A stretch of DNA of 64,000 nt, taken from the NCBI GenBank assembly GCA_017893485.1, contig CM030367.1:82466853-82530852 (forward strand), given 5' to 3'. This DNA is from Hemerocallis citrina (taxonomy: Eukaryota > Streptophyta > Magnoliopsida > Asparagales > Asphodelaceae). The notes beneath the pieces were generated by a model. That model saw only the letters and a program-made list of their open reading frames with translations. It searched no databases and had not been told where the DNA came from. The position numbers and the translations under genes were made by a program. Positions 22,191 through 35,513 of the stretch are shown piece by piece; within the stretch, counting starts at the first letter, position 1; the number at the start of each line of letters is the position of its first letter.

Positions 22191-25100
22191 TGTAATATCC
22201 TGATTTTTCAATTAATGAAAAATTATTTATTTTGCACGTAGTGTGCACGTGCAATATTTTGGGTTGAATTATTTTTATAATGATGTGTATAAATATTTAA
22301 TTATGTGTTCTCAAATTATTTTGTACAAAAAGCCTTTCTTTAAAGCCTTATTTTAATTTAATGAAAAAGCCTTTTCTTAAAAAGCCCAAAAAATGTATTT
22401 TATTTTTTATTCTTAATAAACCATTTTGGCCCAAAAAGAAAGCCCATGAATTAATCTCTTTTAATTAAACTTGTCATGTAGAAGACTTTTTTAACTAATT
22501 TATTTTTATACAAAATTAAAATGTACAAATTTTGGCCTAGTTGCATGCACGTGCACTACACGTACACGTGCAATGCACACTCTTCTTTTGAGGCCGGGAT
22601 GCATTCTTTTGGAGGGAGATTTGATTTTTGCCATGGTGATCATGGGGGTAGTTTTATGGATGTGGGTAGTTTTTCTAACTCCTACTTTGATCTAGGCCCT
22701 TCATTCTACAACCAACCACTCAATCTTGGCCCTCCATCTCACCCATTCTCTAGTATAAATACCCCCCCTCTCATGGCTATTTTCATATGCAAATTATATT
22801 TCCAAGCTATAGTATTATTGTAGTAATAGTGTGAGTTATGAAAGATAGAGAGTTTGTGTGGGTTTTGCTTGCATGGAGTGGCCGGCTATCACATAGGGGA
22901 GCATTCGGTTTGTGCTAGGAGGCTTGGAGCTTGTGCGCGCTTTTGGCTAGGAGGTGGTGCTTTCATTTGCAAGGCTTGTGTTGTTTAGTTCTCTCCATTC
23001 AAGGTGGGTAAAACTTTCATATTTCTAATGTAGGAATCTATGCTAGTTTTAATTACCAACACTATGCATGAAAAATACTAATAAGAATACACTTAAATTG
23101 AAGAGTTAGTGTATGAATTGATTGAAATGATGTGATTAACTTGTGTGAGATTCTAGCACGAAATTAAATTGTATGTAGAATTCTCCATGATTATTAGTTT
23201 GAATGAATGATGGTGGAATATTGCTAGCATGATGCATGAAAATTTCCAATTAGATCGCCTGTAAATTGTATAGTTGAAGCATGAAATTGATTAAGAAAAT
23301 GGCACACTTTAATTTGAAAAGAGGGTTTTCTTGAATGATTGAGTTGTAATTATGTTAATTAATGAGTAATAGTACCCTTTGTGGCGTAGATGAACTAATG
23401 AAATTATTTGGTTATCATTAAAGAAGAACCACTCAAAAATTAGTAGTTTTGAGTTTACCTATTCATATGCTAAATAAACCTTTATGTTGATATGGGGATG
23501 GATAAATCCAAAAATGTATGTGTTGTGAATAAAAATTTATAGCAGTGAATTATCATAAGAAATTTGCGAATAAAAAGGGATTAGAAGACTAATTGATTAT
23601 TCAATGTCGAAAATAAAAGATATGGTAGTCTTAATGAACAATTTATTAAATTGTGTGGAAAAATTATGTTTTTAGTACCAAAAAATTATTTTATACTTGC
23701 TGTTATGAAGATCAGCTAAAGGAGATTTAATCTGGAATTTTCCAGTAGTTTTTATAAAGGCAATATGAAACTAGTTAATTTGAACATCGAGTTGTTCTTT
23801 TAAACAGTACGAATATGAAACATATGGGTTTTATTTGGGTAGTGTGACAACCCGAGCTACTAGCTCAGGCGGTCACTGACCGCGGTTGGCTTCTCTGGAG
23901 CGAGTGGTTCGAACCCTGTGTTCACAACAATTTTTCCACCATTTGAGAATATATATATAACTTCGACCCGAAAGCACATATATTAAATTCGCCCCCTTCA
24001 TATCGCTAGCACAGTTCGGCCATGTGGCGGGTGCTCTTGGCTCTCTTTCCGTTGTGCTTGGGTTCGATTCTTGCTATCGGCATATATAAAAAATTATTTT
24101 TTTGGGAGTTTTAGATGTCCAAAAAATGTGGAAAAAATATGGTAATTCTCATAAAAATGTAAGGAATTTTATAAGAATGATTTGGGTATTATTTGAATAA
24201 ATTTAACTATGGTTTGGAGTCAAAATGCATATATAGACATATGGTTCTATGTGGATGATTAATATGAAACTATAACTTGAAAGAACAAGTGAATTGGAAC
24301 ATTAAGTATTAACTTGGCAAAAAGAAATGTGGTTTGTGACATGATGCAATTATTTCCTCACAATATGTGAAGTGTGTAATTATTTGGTAAGGAGAAACTA
24401 TCATGATGTGACAATTGATAAGTATATGCTATTTTGTGCAATGATGGACTAGTGAACAAAGTGAAATCATGAATTGAAAGAGAATGTACATGTGAGTTTG
24501 AGAACTCGACATGGAAAATTTTATGAGTTGAAGATTGTGAAATGAAATTTGATATAGAGTAGCTAAGTCTCCCCGGCATCGAGAAACGAAATAAATGAAA
24601 TTAGACCAAGGTTGGTCAAGATGAAATGAATGAATAAGTCCGGTTGATGGAGAGGCTAACTCTAGAGATTAATTTTGTTCATGATTTTTAATAAAATTAA
24701 GGACTAGTGCATAGTGAAGATGTGATGAAAGTAAGAGAAAAACATTGAGTATGAGGGCCCTGGGTAGCGGCGAGAGCGTATCCCAGGAATTCCCATGACG
24801 AGTCTGGGTGAGGAGACTGTTCCAGAGTACCGTTGCAGTGGCGACGCTCGTGGGATGTTTGAAGACTACGGGTGGTGTCTTGTTTATGGTGAGAGCGTAT
24901 CCCAGGAATTCCCATGATGCGTCTGGGTGAGGATACTACTCCAGAGTGCCTAAACATGAGTTCGTTGGTCAGATAACATCTAGGATACTTATCGTAATTA
25001 CAGTAGTAGATTAAATCATAACGAGGGATTGAACCCTATAAAGATGAAGAACGAATAAGGGCTTGCCCTCGGACCTATGTAGTATGGGATGCATAGAATC

Positions 25101-25551
25101 CGAACAAGTGCGCATTAGTGTCATGTAACATAAATAAATGCATTAAGGACTAAGTGCACAATCACAACATGACATCAATAGGGTAGTCCCTTTAGTTTGA
25201 ATGTGACAAGTTTGTGTTTGTTAAATATGAAAAGTTGAGTTATACTATTTCCGGCATAGAGAGGATGGCCGTGTATATTGTTCGTCGGTTGAATAAACTG
25301 ACGTACCCACAGTCTTATATGCAGATAAATGTCATGTTAAAGATTAAAGAGGAATGGATGCTTAAAGATTATATCATGCTGTTGTTAATTGTTGTATTTT
25401 ATTTCCGCTGTGCAAAAGAAAGATGTAATTATGATGTAAACTCTGATGTATGATGAAAAGTTTTAATTCCCCTGTAAAATTGTACTAAAGAAAGTGAAAA
25501 GATCCTGTAGAACATCTAGAATTCAGTGTATTTGGGATTCGGGGCGTTACA
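22191..25551 (+). repeat. 3' LTR of the Tekay-type element
   Basis: 3361 bp, nearly identical to the 5' LTR, ending GCGTTACA at 25551 followed by the ATCAG duplication. Of about 18 substitutions seen by eye, nine are in the last 400 bp (25169-25550); the other nine are spread over the first 2.9 kb. One A-run differs by a base near 22393. Confidence 0.93.
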
Positions 25552-25556
25552 ATCAG

Positions 25557-26363
25557 TGCTAGGCAGTCATCTATCTCTTGGAGATGCTGAAGGATGGCGT
25601 TTTCTTGTTCCCCAGATTTAGTAGACCCGCAGGACTCCTCTTGTCATGAAGGAGCAGAGCAGAAAACACTGGTTCGTCGGGTCCTGCCAGGGACGATGTG
25701 GAGGGCTTGAAGGACCTCGGTCTTGAAGTTTTGAAATTCTGCCCTGGTGATGGGTGATTCTTCTTCCCTATTTCTCCTGGGGATTGATCAACTTATTGGA
25801 GTCAGGCTTCTTCTCCTGCAAAGGAGAGGAGTCTTTCTTCGTCACCTAAGAGAGGGAGGTCTTGTTTGCCCCCTAGGAGAGGGGGTTCATCTACACCTCT
25901 GTCTTCGAGGAGATGGTCTCCTCTTGCTTTTCTGGTGCTTTGAGTGAGGGACCCCGTCTTGAACTGGCCTTTCATTCAGGCGATCTCAGAGGTATGACCA
26001 TTGTTGTCCGGTGAGTATGATTTGCTGAGGTCTTGCTATGTTTGGGTTCCACATAGGGCATCATAGAGGGAGTCGAGGTGTATACAGAACCCCTATTCTC
26101 ACCCACATGCTGCACACAACGCTGTTCGAGATGACTTCTTTGGGAGCCCCCCGGTGCAACCTCTTTGGAAGGAGGCTGAGCAGGCTGTTGAGAGGGAAAT
26201 TTCGGCTGATGGAGAAGCTTATCTAGTTGAGGTGGCTGATCCGGTTGAGGATGTTGATCCTGCTGAGGAGTTGGAAGGGGGTTCTCAATATAAGGATGAA
26301 ATGGAGGAAAATGGTTGGCTTGTCAGCTAGGAGCCACCGCCTTCCCTTTTCTCCTTATAGCCA
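25557..26363 (-). pseudogene. Gag N-terminal region of element F
   Basis: On the minus strand an ATG at 26361-26363 gives a short basic start (MAIRRKGKAVAPS) like that of element B (MPPKGKGKVVES), then a stop, then a proline/glutamine-rich region with further stops down to the nested insertion. It is 57 bp downstream of the primer site. It is the 5' half of a gag whose other half is at 13601 and below. Confidence 0.6.
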
Positions 26364-26420
26364 TGGCTGGAAAAAAATAGTTTTTCACCGCCATGTTTGG
26401 TCGAATTTCTTTTTGTTTTT

Positions 26421-26437
26421 CACAGACGACGTCAATC
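26421..26437 (-). other. Primer-binding site of element F
   Basis: The minus strand reads GATTGACGTCGTCTGTG immediately after an LTR end AGCAGAAACA. Element B has the same arrangement (AGCAGCAACA then GATTGACGTCGTCTGTGGG), and element C has TTGGCGCCATCTGTGGG. This links F with B and C. Confidence 0.75.
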
Positions 26438-26960
26438 TGTTTCTGCTATTTTCTATGTGGGAGCAAGCATATAATGTGAGTTCTTTTAATGGAAACAATA
26501 AAAGATCTGACCTTTTCTTTTCACCGGCGTTGATCATTGTAAATTGTTCTTGACTCTGAATTCTGACTACTGTGGACAGTTTGGATATGAACTGTTTTGA
26601 CCTCTCTGATTGAACTACAAAACAACATGAAACACTTGGGTTGTCCCCGGTGACAGATCATCCGACGCCGAAGTCAGAAAACTCAGAATATATGAAGAGT
26701 TTTGTGAACGATAAATTGTCATTACCTTGTTAATGAAGAGGTCATCAGGTATTTATAGTTGCTGGGGGGCCAGTTTCAACATACTGGATTTATTTCTACT
26801 TCCTGGTGTTTTGATAAGGTTTCTTATCCTTTGTCATATAAAGAGATCGAGTTTGAACTTTTCTCTTGATAAAGAAATAGAATTTTTAAACCTCTTTTAT
26901 GCATGGAGAGATAGAAGTAGTTACTCTATAGAGATAAAGAATTTGAACTAACTTATTTGA
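26438..26960 (-). repeat. 5' LTR of element F (outer end uncertain)
   Basis: It begins at 26438 next to the primer site. An antisense TATTTATAG at about 26751 gives a TATAAATAC promoter on the minus strand. The outer end is not marked by a duplication I can see; about 26950-26990 is a guess from composition. Confidence 0.5.
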
Positions 26961-27632
26961 ACTAAACCTCTTTTATGTGGCAACAACGGTGCAGCGGCGC
27001 GGTGGGGCAATGACGCTGCAATAAGCCGATGGGTCGCAAGAGAGAGAGGGAGAGGAACAGAGAAAACGTCGGCGCGATAACACGATGCTGCGGAGACAGC
27101 GGTGCGGCAGTACGGTGGCAAGGTGGTGCGACAGCGCTGCGATGCGTGGCAAGGTGATGGGTCGCAAGAGAGGGAGAGGAATAAACGTAAGGTTTTAGCA
27201 TGATCGGAATTTAATTTGCACTTGTGTTGCACATTTTTTGCATTAAGTTTAGGATTTTAATTCATACAGACGTTATAGACGATACATGTAAGTTGGGTTG
27301 TCTACAAATTACACAACCCCAACTCTCCCATTATAGTATTCGAGATTAGAGATATGTAAATTATTGGACTAGATGTTGGGAAAAAATCCATATAATTTTT
27401 TTTAAAAAAATAATTTTCTCATTGAAAGGGCTTTTATGCAGTTGGTAAATTATGTACTTGAGTATCAAATTAAAATTATTAATTTAGAATTAATAATTGG
27501 TCCTAGATGTGAGAACCCAATCGATCCCACATAAAGTCTATGACTTAACACCTGCAACTCTTAGCTACATTGTAGTTTAGTTCTGCATAAGATAAATAGG
27601 TAGAGTGCTATTCCTCATGTTTTATAAATATA
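26961..27632. other. Unassigned spacer, GC-rich then AT-rich
   Basis: 26980-27180 is unusually GC-rich, with many GCGGTG/GGCAAGG words and 'gggtcgcaagagag' twice (27029 and 27159). The minus-strand frames through it are low-complexity and not credible. 27190-27632 is ordinary AT-rich DNA with no feature I can name. Confidence 0.4.
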
Positions 27633-27777
27633 CTAGATTTGCCCATGGCCACGTGCCTACGACACGTCTTCAGAACGATACAACATATAAAGAGTCTTGT
27701 AAACAGTAAATCAACTATTATGTAGCTGAAGTTTGAATAGTATGACAATAATTAGTTGTAAATAAAAGTCCATGTTT

Positions 27778-27779
<2 letters not shown>

Positions 27780-27837
<58 letters not shown>
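27780..27837. repeat. (TA)n microsatellite
   Basis: About 29 TA units bordering the foldback MITE. Confidence 0.95.
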
Positions 27838-27840
<3 letters not shown>

Positions 27841-27843
27841 GAT

Positions 27844-28226
27844 TTTCCTTTATGGGAAGTTCTCCGTTGTGCACCACCTATGGTGCACACGGCGTGTGTA
27901 CTCGGCCTTCCCGCCTTCGTATCGACGATCCAAACCGTTCACATTGATCTACACATCTAAATTAGTCTAAATATGTAAAATCAAATCATTTGAAATTCAT
28001 TTGCCTATCCATTGAAGTGTTACAAAATTGTATGGCTGAAAATCATTGTTTTTTATAGTCACATGATGGATGGGCAAATGAATTTCAAATGATTTGATTT
28101 GACATATTTAGACTAATTTAGATGTGTAGATCAATGTGAACGGTTCAGATCGTCGATACGAAGGCGGGAAGACCGAGTGCACACAAGTGCACACGGAGGG
28201 GGTAGTGCACAATGGAAGATTTTCCT
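27844..28226. mobile_element. Foldback MITE with about 170-bp inverted arms
   Basis: The left arm (27844-28016) and right arm (28062-28226) are inverted copies: for example 'cttcccgccttcgtatcgacgat' (27908) pairs with 28148-28170, and 'cattgatctacacatctaaattagtctaaatatg' with its complement at 28102-28135. The loop is about 45 bp. Such long arms suggest a Mutator-like or foldback element. The ends lie in AT repeats, so the target duplication cannot be read. Confidence 0.75.
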
Positions 28227-28243
28227 ATATATATATATATATA

Positions 28244-28867
<624 letters not shown>

Positions 28868-29040
28868 ATTAAATAAATAAATGAGTTGTTTTGTGGGATT
28901 TGAATTTGAGTTTCGGAGAGAAACTTTTGGGGAGAAAATGTGTTTAGTGAGATTAGATCTAAGCCTTTGATTTTGGAGGGATTGAAGGAGAGCCACTTGA
29001 TAGCTTTCTTTGTGTTTTATTATATAGATCATAAGGGTAA

Positions 29041-29605
29041 GAGCATCCACAGTCGTGTGCTATTTATGCACAAAATGCATTTTATAGCAAACGACGCGCT
29101 GCAGTCGTTTGCTATTTATGCATAAAATGCATAAATAGCTACAGTAGATTGCTATATATGGCACAAGATATAGCTATATGCATAATATACAAGATGAAAC
29201 TTGCAGTTGCGTTCGACGAAAAAAAAAGTATTTTTTTAATTCGTCAGACGAAACTTGAAGTTGCATCCGATGAAAAATATATTTTTTATTTCGTCAGACG
29301 CAACTTGAAGTTGCCCGACGAATTTTTAAAAAAAAATTTGGCCAGGGACTCCTTGGACGCAACATCATGTTGCGTCCAACGGAGGGGGCCCACCTTTTTA
29401 AAAAAAACTTAAATCGTTGTTTTTAATTAATAAAAAAATCTTAAAATGTCCTAAAAATTAGTCTGACGCAAAGTGAAGTTCCGTTTGATTTTTTTATAAT
29501 ATTAAATTGGTAAAAAAATACCAATTTACGACTGCAATGAATTGGCCATGCTATATGCATTTATGCATATATGCATTTTTTAAACAATGACGGCTGTGGA
29601 TGCTC
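29041..29605. mobile_element. PIF/Harbinger-type (Tourist-like) MITE, 565 bp
   Basis: Terminal inverted repeats GAGCATCCACAG and CTGTGGATGCTC with a TAA target duplication on each side (29038-29040 and 29606-29608), the 3-bp duplication typical of PIF/Harbinger. Inside, subterminal palindromes (ttatgcataaaatgcataa) and three or four copies of a unit like 'gacgaaacttgaagttgc' alternate with A/T runs. No transposase. Confidence 0.8.
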
Positions 29606-29846
29606 TAATGCATTGAAAAAAAAAGTTGATGCAAAAGAAAGAGGAAAAATAAGAACTAGGGATCATTTCTCCTGTGGTTGCAAGCCATCAAGAGGCAAAT
29701 GGATTAGAACTTGCGGAGCTTCTGCAGATGAAACCTTTCCGTTTGTTATACTTCAAAAAGGTAATCTTTTAACTTTGTGCTATGATTCATACTTCCATTT
29801 TAGAATTTATTTTACCGTCCACTGCGTGCTTCTCCTACGTGATTTA

Positions 29847-30113
29847 TGTTGGATATATTGGTATATTCTCTCTATATAAATAGTGCATGTGCATATGAGT
29901 AACACATGTATTGAACGTACAATTGAATAGATATTGGAATGCGGGTTTGTGGGCTTATAACTCGATACCCAAATCAGTATTTAGAGATAAATATTGGCTT
30001 GTGATAGTAGTCTAGGCATTCCAATCTTCATACCTAGGGTGAATATCTCAAGTAACTTAGATCTAAGATATTAACCCTAATTCCCAATTGTTAATTTCTC
30101 ACAAAACCTAACA
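29847..30113 (+). repeat. 5' LTR of the Copia element
   Basis: TGTTGGATATATTGG...CTCACAAAACCTAACA, with a TATATAAATA promoter at about 29874. Confidence 0.9.
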
Positions 30114-32230
30114 ATCTTGAGATAGTATTAATCAATTTGTGAGATTAATTAAAAGGGAAAAAAGGAGCTTTGTTGGATCCCGTCGTTCCGATCGGATCTC
30201 GTCAAAGCCGTCGAAGCTCCATCACCGACCGTCGCCATCGATGCCATCATGGTCGGTGTCGTCGCGCAAACGTTCGTCGTCTATCGTCGCTTTTCGTTCG
30301 ATACCGTCGACCAGCAGCCGAGGCGGTCGATCAGCAAACGAATCGAATCCGATTCCACCTGTGCCGCCTTTGCCCTTTGACTGGTCGCAGATCGACTGCG
30401 TCGCCCTCCCCCTTCTGTCTGGTTGCAGATCGACGGCGCTGCCCTCTCCTCCAAATCCGCGCTGTGCCCCGTCATCTTCCTCCTCTTGTTCCTCTTTGCT
30501 GTGTAGATCCGAACCCGAAGATTGAACCCAAATTATTTTTGGCCTCTTTGATCTTCAGTTGTCATTTGCAAAATTTGTTCTTGTGATAGTCAGATCCAAA
30601 CCCGATTCATTGAGAATCTGATTTCTGGCTTTTGGATTGTGGAGAAGAAGACAGTTGGGTTCTCTCTCATTTGAGTGACAGGGGGTTTGAGTTCGATTCA
30701 GAACTGCCCACAACCTGTTTGTTGAAATCCCCCCACCGAGTTCAATCCTTGAAATTAAAATTGGTTTGATTAGAAATGGGTGAGATTTGCTCAAAGAGAG
30801 CAGCAGTGGATTTGTCCCTTATTAGTTTTGGCACAGATTGAGATACTCTGGAGGGTGCAATACAGGATAGATCGGATGTGTTTCGAAACAGATTTGACCT
30901 TAATCAATTGAAGGGGAAGAGACAGTGAAAGATAAGTTCTTTGCTTTTCTTGCATTAAATTTCTGTTAAATATTTTGCTATGTACTGGAAGTTCAAAACA
31001 TTGGTTTTAAGTTTTTAAATTATAGAATTAATGTGATGCTAAGTGGTTAAGTTCAAGACTGTATTAATCATTTGTTTAATTAAATACAACTTGAACAGTT
31101 GTTTTGACTATGTGCTAAAACCAAATATTTTTTTAAGTTAAACTGTATGTTGACTATAAAATTCGGATCTCTAATTAAATTGTTGCTAGAATTAGATAGT
31201 GCTAATAATTTGTTTAATTGGCTAATCTTTAACAATTTGATGAATGTAGGAACTTTAATGTTACCTACAAATTGTGTATGTTGGAGACGATGGATTTGCA
31301 TCATGGTATGATAAGTCTGCACTACGCAGGCTTCTCCATCGAATTTGGAAAACACTTCTAACTTGAAGTGTCGGTATGATCTACTCTAATCTTGCTTAAT
31401 ACTTTTATGTGATGAATGTGTTAACGTTTTGTGCATTTGATCATATGACTGAGAGTTTTAGATCATAGTTATTCTCGCTTTGGAAAACTAGCATGTTTAG
31501 GATTGTTAAGTGTTTTATCATACTATGTGTATAGATATTTTGACAAATCCATTGTTTGCAGTTTGTGTGAGATTACATTTTTGCTTCTCTAAAATTTAAA
31601 ATAAAATAAAAGTGTATAAAATGTATAACAAATATCTGTAACTTAGGAGAGAGCATCTCTTAATGTAGGATATGACTCTATTAGTTACGTTTTGTTCTTT
31701 CTCGTTCATTGTACTGTGTGTGCAAAGTTGAATTATAATATGTTAGTCATTATCTCATTTGGCGTTATGAAGATGACGAAGAACGAATAAAAAAAAGAAC
31801 TCTTCGCTCAATGTGTTTAAGCAAGTGGACATTGTTAGAACCATTAGAGAAAGCAAACAATTTTGTAAAATGTGATAGAGTAATTTTGTATTCACTCTTA
31901 TAAAGTGCATATATTGTCAATCGCATGTATAAGTTGAGTTTAACAAATGAGACAATTAATAATAATAGTTCTAATTGTGTTCTTGAACATAGCATAATTG
32001 GCTAGGATTTGAGAACTATATATTCAAGTATTTGTGAGGAAATGTGATCTAATTATCAAAACTATGGGGAAAATGGAGTTAAAAGTTATTGAGTAAAAAG
32101 CTTTAACATCCAAGTTGTTTTGAAATTTAGAATCACTATGAACTATATATTAAATTGTTTGTTCTTATTAAAACTCATTACTCTGCTAAATGACACTCCA
32201 TTAAATATGACAAATATGAAAGTTGTGCTC
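30114..32230 (+). other. 5' internal region of the Copia element, no gag found
   Basis: 30165-30510 is GC-rich with CGTCG/CCGTC words and low-complexity frames; it looks unlike the rest of the element and could be captured host sequence. The remainder is AT-rich with no open frame. 32035-32131 repeats the end of pol (34420-34508), a rearrangement. I cannot identify gag or protease. Confidence 0.5.
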
Positions 32231-34485
32231 AGATTATGATGACTAGAAAATCATTTAGTATGGTCTCTAGGAGCACATAACTTCTTGAGTCAATACATTC
32301 TGATATTTGTGATCTCAGTAACTTTGTGACTAGATGAGACGATTGTTGGTCAGAATTATTTAATCGTTTTTGTAGATGATTAATATGAGTTTGTCATATA
32401 TATGAAGAATGAAGCACTTGTTATTCTTAATGAATTAAAAATTATAGTTAAATGCTGAAAATCAAGGGTTCAAATTTGATAGAGGTGGTAAATATGTTTT
32501 AACAATTTAAGAGAAGTTTGCATTTGGCATAATCTCTACTGCACTCTACTTACACCAGTTAAACGATATTAATAAAAGTTAGAATCAAATACTTAGTGAA
32601 ATGTTGAATTCTATATTATTGACTATTGTTTGTCTTGTGTAATTATGAATGATGTTGTATTGTTAATCATATCTCTAATATGTTACTACACTTTAAATTG
32701 AATACACCTTATAGATCATGGCATGAAAGCACAAATAATTCTGTTAAAGTGAAATTTTGTGTTGTGATACTTCTGTTAGAGTACATGACCCTAGAAAGGC
32801 CTAAAATAGGACCTACAACAAATATTTGTGTGTTTAGAAAGTGCGGAATGTAGCTCTGTGGACAGATATTGGATCTATCTAATTTGTGTTAGAAGAATCT
32901 AGACTTGCAGAGTTCTTTGGGGATGCGTTCATCAAAGATAAATATATGAAATAATCTAGTCTTACAGACATGTTCAATGATTCACAGTTGGAATCAAGAA
33001 CCAGCCTTACTGACACTTTAAAACCTGAATGACAAATGAGCTAAGAAGAGTCTTTAGTAGACAATGAGATGATTTTGTGTCATACAATAATACTTTAATT
33101 TAGTTGATCTGTCGAAAGGGGCTAAAACTATAGTAAGTAAGTGGGGTTTCGTAGAAGAAACTTAATTTTGATTGTTTAGTAGCAATTTTAATGCTTTTTA
33201 GTAGCTAACAGATTGACTGAGAAAAATTGTGTAGATTTATTTGATGTCTACTCACATGTTTGTCATATTGCTACAATAAGTATTCTTCTTACCCTTACAT
33301 CTATTGAAATTTTTGTCATTCATAAAGGATATTCAAAAGGCTTTGTACTGAATAGTTTTGTACTGGAAAGTTTTGAACTAATATGTGTAGTGAACAAGAT
33401 TTACAATTTAGTAAAATCATTGTATGTTCTTAAAACATGTATAGCCAACAAATAAATAATTTGACAAATTTTTGAAAGAGTCTAGTATATGAATCAAGTA
33501 ATTCAGATCAGTACCTTCAACTTTGTAGTGTGTCAAATATAGTGGCTATTATTTACTTGTTCTGTTGATATGCATGTTCTTGGAAGTGACCTCTCAATTA
33601 CAAATGAAGTTGAAATTGTGCTATCCAAAGAATTCAATATGAAAACCTAGGTACTGTAGACACCATAGGTATAAGGATGAGTTTTCAGTTGGCAAGGGAT
33701 AACTCTTAGTCAAACTCATCAAATCAAAATGTGCTTCAAAAGTAAGGATATAGTGATTGAAAGTGTGTTTTGAAACACCTTATGATTATGATAAAAGGTT
33801 GACACCTAATGATGGTGCAACTATGAGACAGGTCGATCATTCTAAAGGAATTGACTGTCTCATGTATACAAAGATCTGCACTAGAATAGATATAGCCTTT
33901 GAGGTAGGTATAATCTGCAGATTCACTAATAATCCCATACACATTTGAGTGCCCTTAAGAGGCTAATAAGATACCTGAGTGGTATTCAAGAGTTTGCTTT
34001 GTGCTACTCTAGTCATTCTTCGAATGAGTGGCTGATCTTATGCATTATGATGCTCGGAATTTAGTGAAAGTCGATAACTAGTACATATGTGTTTACACTA
34101 GGAGGAACAGAAATATTATGGAAATAAAAGGCAAACAGGCACTGTGCTATCATCCATGAAATCAGACCTCTATGTGTTATCCTCTGCAGGGAAAAAGGCT
34201 GAGTGGATTGAAGAAATTGTTGCTAGTTATCCATTAAGAAGTTTAAGTAACTTTCTAATTCTGTTATGCGACTATCAAGCTACAATGCACTGTAACTCAT
34301 AACTCACTCTATAATAGTAAGAGGAGTATATTAAGACTGAAAGAAGCCTAGTTGAACTTTCTCATAGATAAAGTGCAATTGCGACAAGTATGGCTAATGC
34401 TCTTGCTAAGAGACTTGAAAGTGATCTAATTATCAAAACTGTGGGGAAAATGGAGTTGAAAGCTATTGAGTCAAAGTTTTAACAT
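32231..34485 (+). pseudogene. Copia pol remnant: integrase, RT, RNase H
   Basis: Integrase: KMTRKSFSMVSRST then LESIHSDICDL (32238-32320), followed by a decayed core (YFIVFVDD, RGGKYVL) to about 32500. RT end: SITNEVEIVLSKEFNMKT (33590-33650) and the conserved tail ETPYDYDKRLTPNDGATM..DHSKGIDCLMYTKICTRIDIAFEVG (33769-33910). RNase H: ALKRLIRYLSGIQEFALCYS (33950-34010), GGTEILWK, SDLYVLSSAGKKAEWIEEIV (34165-34225). Many stops and frameshifts. The YVDD box region is lost or unreadable. Confidence 0.75.
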
Positions 34486-35513
34486 CCTAATTGTTTTGAA
34501 ATTTAGAATTCAATTGGAGCCATAGAGAAGTTCAAACTTAAGCATCAATTTTAGCCAGTTGACATGTTTTAGATAATTTTGATGATTCCACATAAATTTC
34601 ACAAATATATAATGTCATTCCAATTTTGATGGTATTATATATCTAGGGAATTTACTTAGAATAATCATATTATTCCAATACGAAACATGAAAACTTGTCG
34701 ATGTGTTTCTGATAATTAAATTGTCCTAAATATCATTCCAATTTTGATGATATGTCTTTTATGGATACATGTTTCATTCCAATTTTGATAATTCAATGTT
34801 AAACCATGATTGAAACGGCAGTCTTTTCATTCCAATATGAAACATAGTATGGTTCTTGTGTAGAAACTAAAGTTCATGTACTTTATTTATTAAAGATACT
34901 TGATTGTGATGCTTGCGTTACATTTTTGCTAAGCTAATTATGAATTGTACTAAGTTCTTTTGTGGAATTAGATACTTTGTGAAATTCGTTGGAATTCTTA
35001 GAGATGTGTCTCTTAATATTCTTGTTTTCTATAAGCTAGCAAGGATGGAGGAGTTGAATCTGTCAACATAGATTTCAAAAATAATAATTTGCTCAAAATA
35101 GAGGAGTAAACATAAAGCAGTGTGTAAGGATAGAATTTCAGTTTATTTCTTTCGAGAATAAATTAGTCACTTGCTTGGTAAAACTTCTGTTGAGTTTAAG
35201 ACTCTTGTGTTCATGAGCTTAAAACTCATATTTTGTTCTTGAAGTTTATTTGCTTTGTTTGATTTGGAAACCATGACAGATTATTCCAGTTGGTTTAGTC
35301 TATGTGAACTATTCTGAATTGGATATTTTTCGGAACTACTTAATTATATTGGTTTAGTCTTGATTGAACTATTAAGTTTTATAATTCTATTGGTTCTTAC
35401 GAAACTATACCTTTATGATGCTTTTCTTTTATGGACTGCTATCAGCCAGTCAGTTTTATACTGAACTGATGAGATAATCCTGTACTTTATATATTGAGAA
35501 TATAGAAGGAGAT

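Larger units (their letters stand above)
13607..25551 (+). mobile_element. Young Tekay/Del-type Ty3 chromovirus, near complete, 11.9 kb
   Basis: LTRs of 3362 and 3361 bp (TG...CA), target duplication ATCAG (13602-13606 and 25552-25556), primer site for tRNA-iMet, an extra small ORF, gag, protease, RT, RNase H, integrase, a C-terminal chromodomain and a polypurine tract, all in order. Very long LTRs, the iMet primer and a chromodomain fit the Tekay/Del lineage. I count about 18 substitutions and one indel between the LTRs, so it is recent. Likely defects: a stop between gag and protease and a one-base frameshift between protease and RT. It sits in gag of element F. Confidence 0.92.
11211..26960 (-). 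mobile_element. Old Tat-lineage Ty3 element (F), split by a nested insertion
   Basis: Minus-strand order from right to left: LTR (26438 to about 26960), primer site, gag N-terminal part (26363-25557), the nested Tekay-type element (13607-25551), gag continuation (13601-12653), protease (12392-11928), RT (11713-11237). RNase H, integrase and the second LTR are missing, the element being cut at about 11211. Frameshifts and stops occur in every domain. The RT style (VDDMLVKS-like) and a C..H..H..C gag finger are typical of the Tat/Retand branch. Confidence 0.75.

Noticed and set aside
26962..27232. Overlapping minus-strand frames of 64-94 codons
   Set aside because: All three frames are open at once through a GC-rich repeat, a sign of composition rather than coding.
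30139..30586. Two overlapping frames of 128 and 138 codons after the Copia 5' LTR, as possible gag
   Set aside because: Ser/Arg/Pro-rich low complexity without a zinc knuckle or gag fold motif; not accepted as gag.
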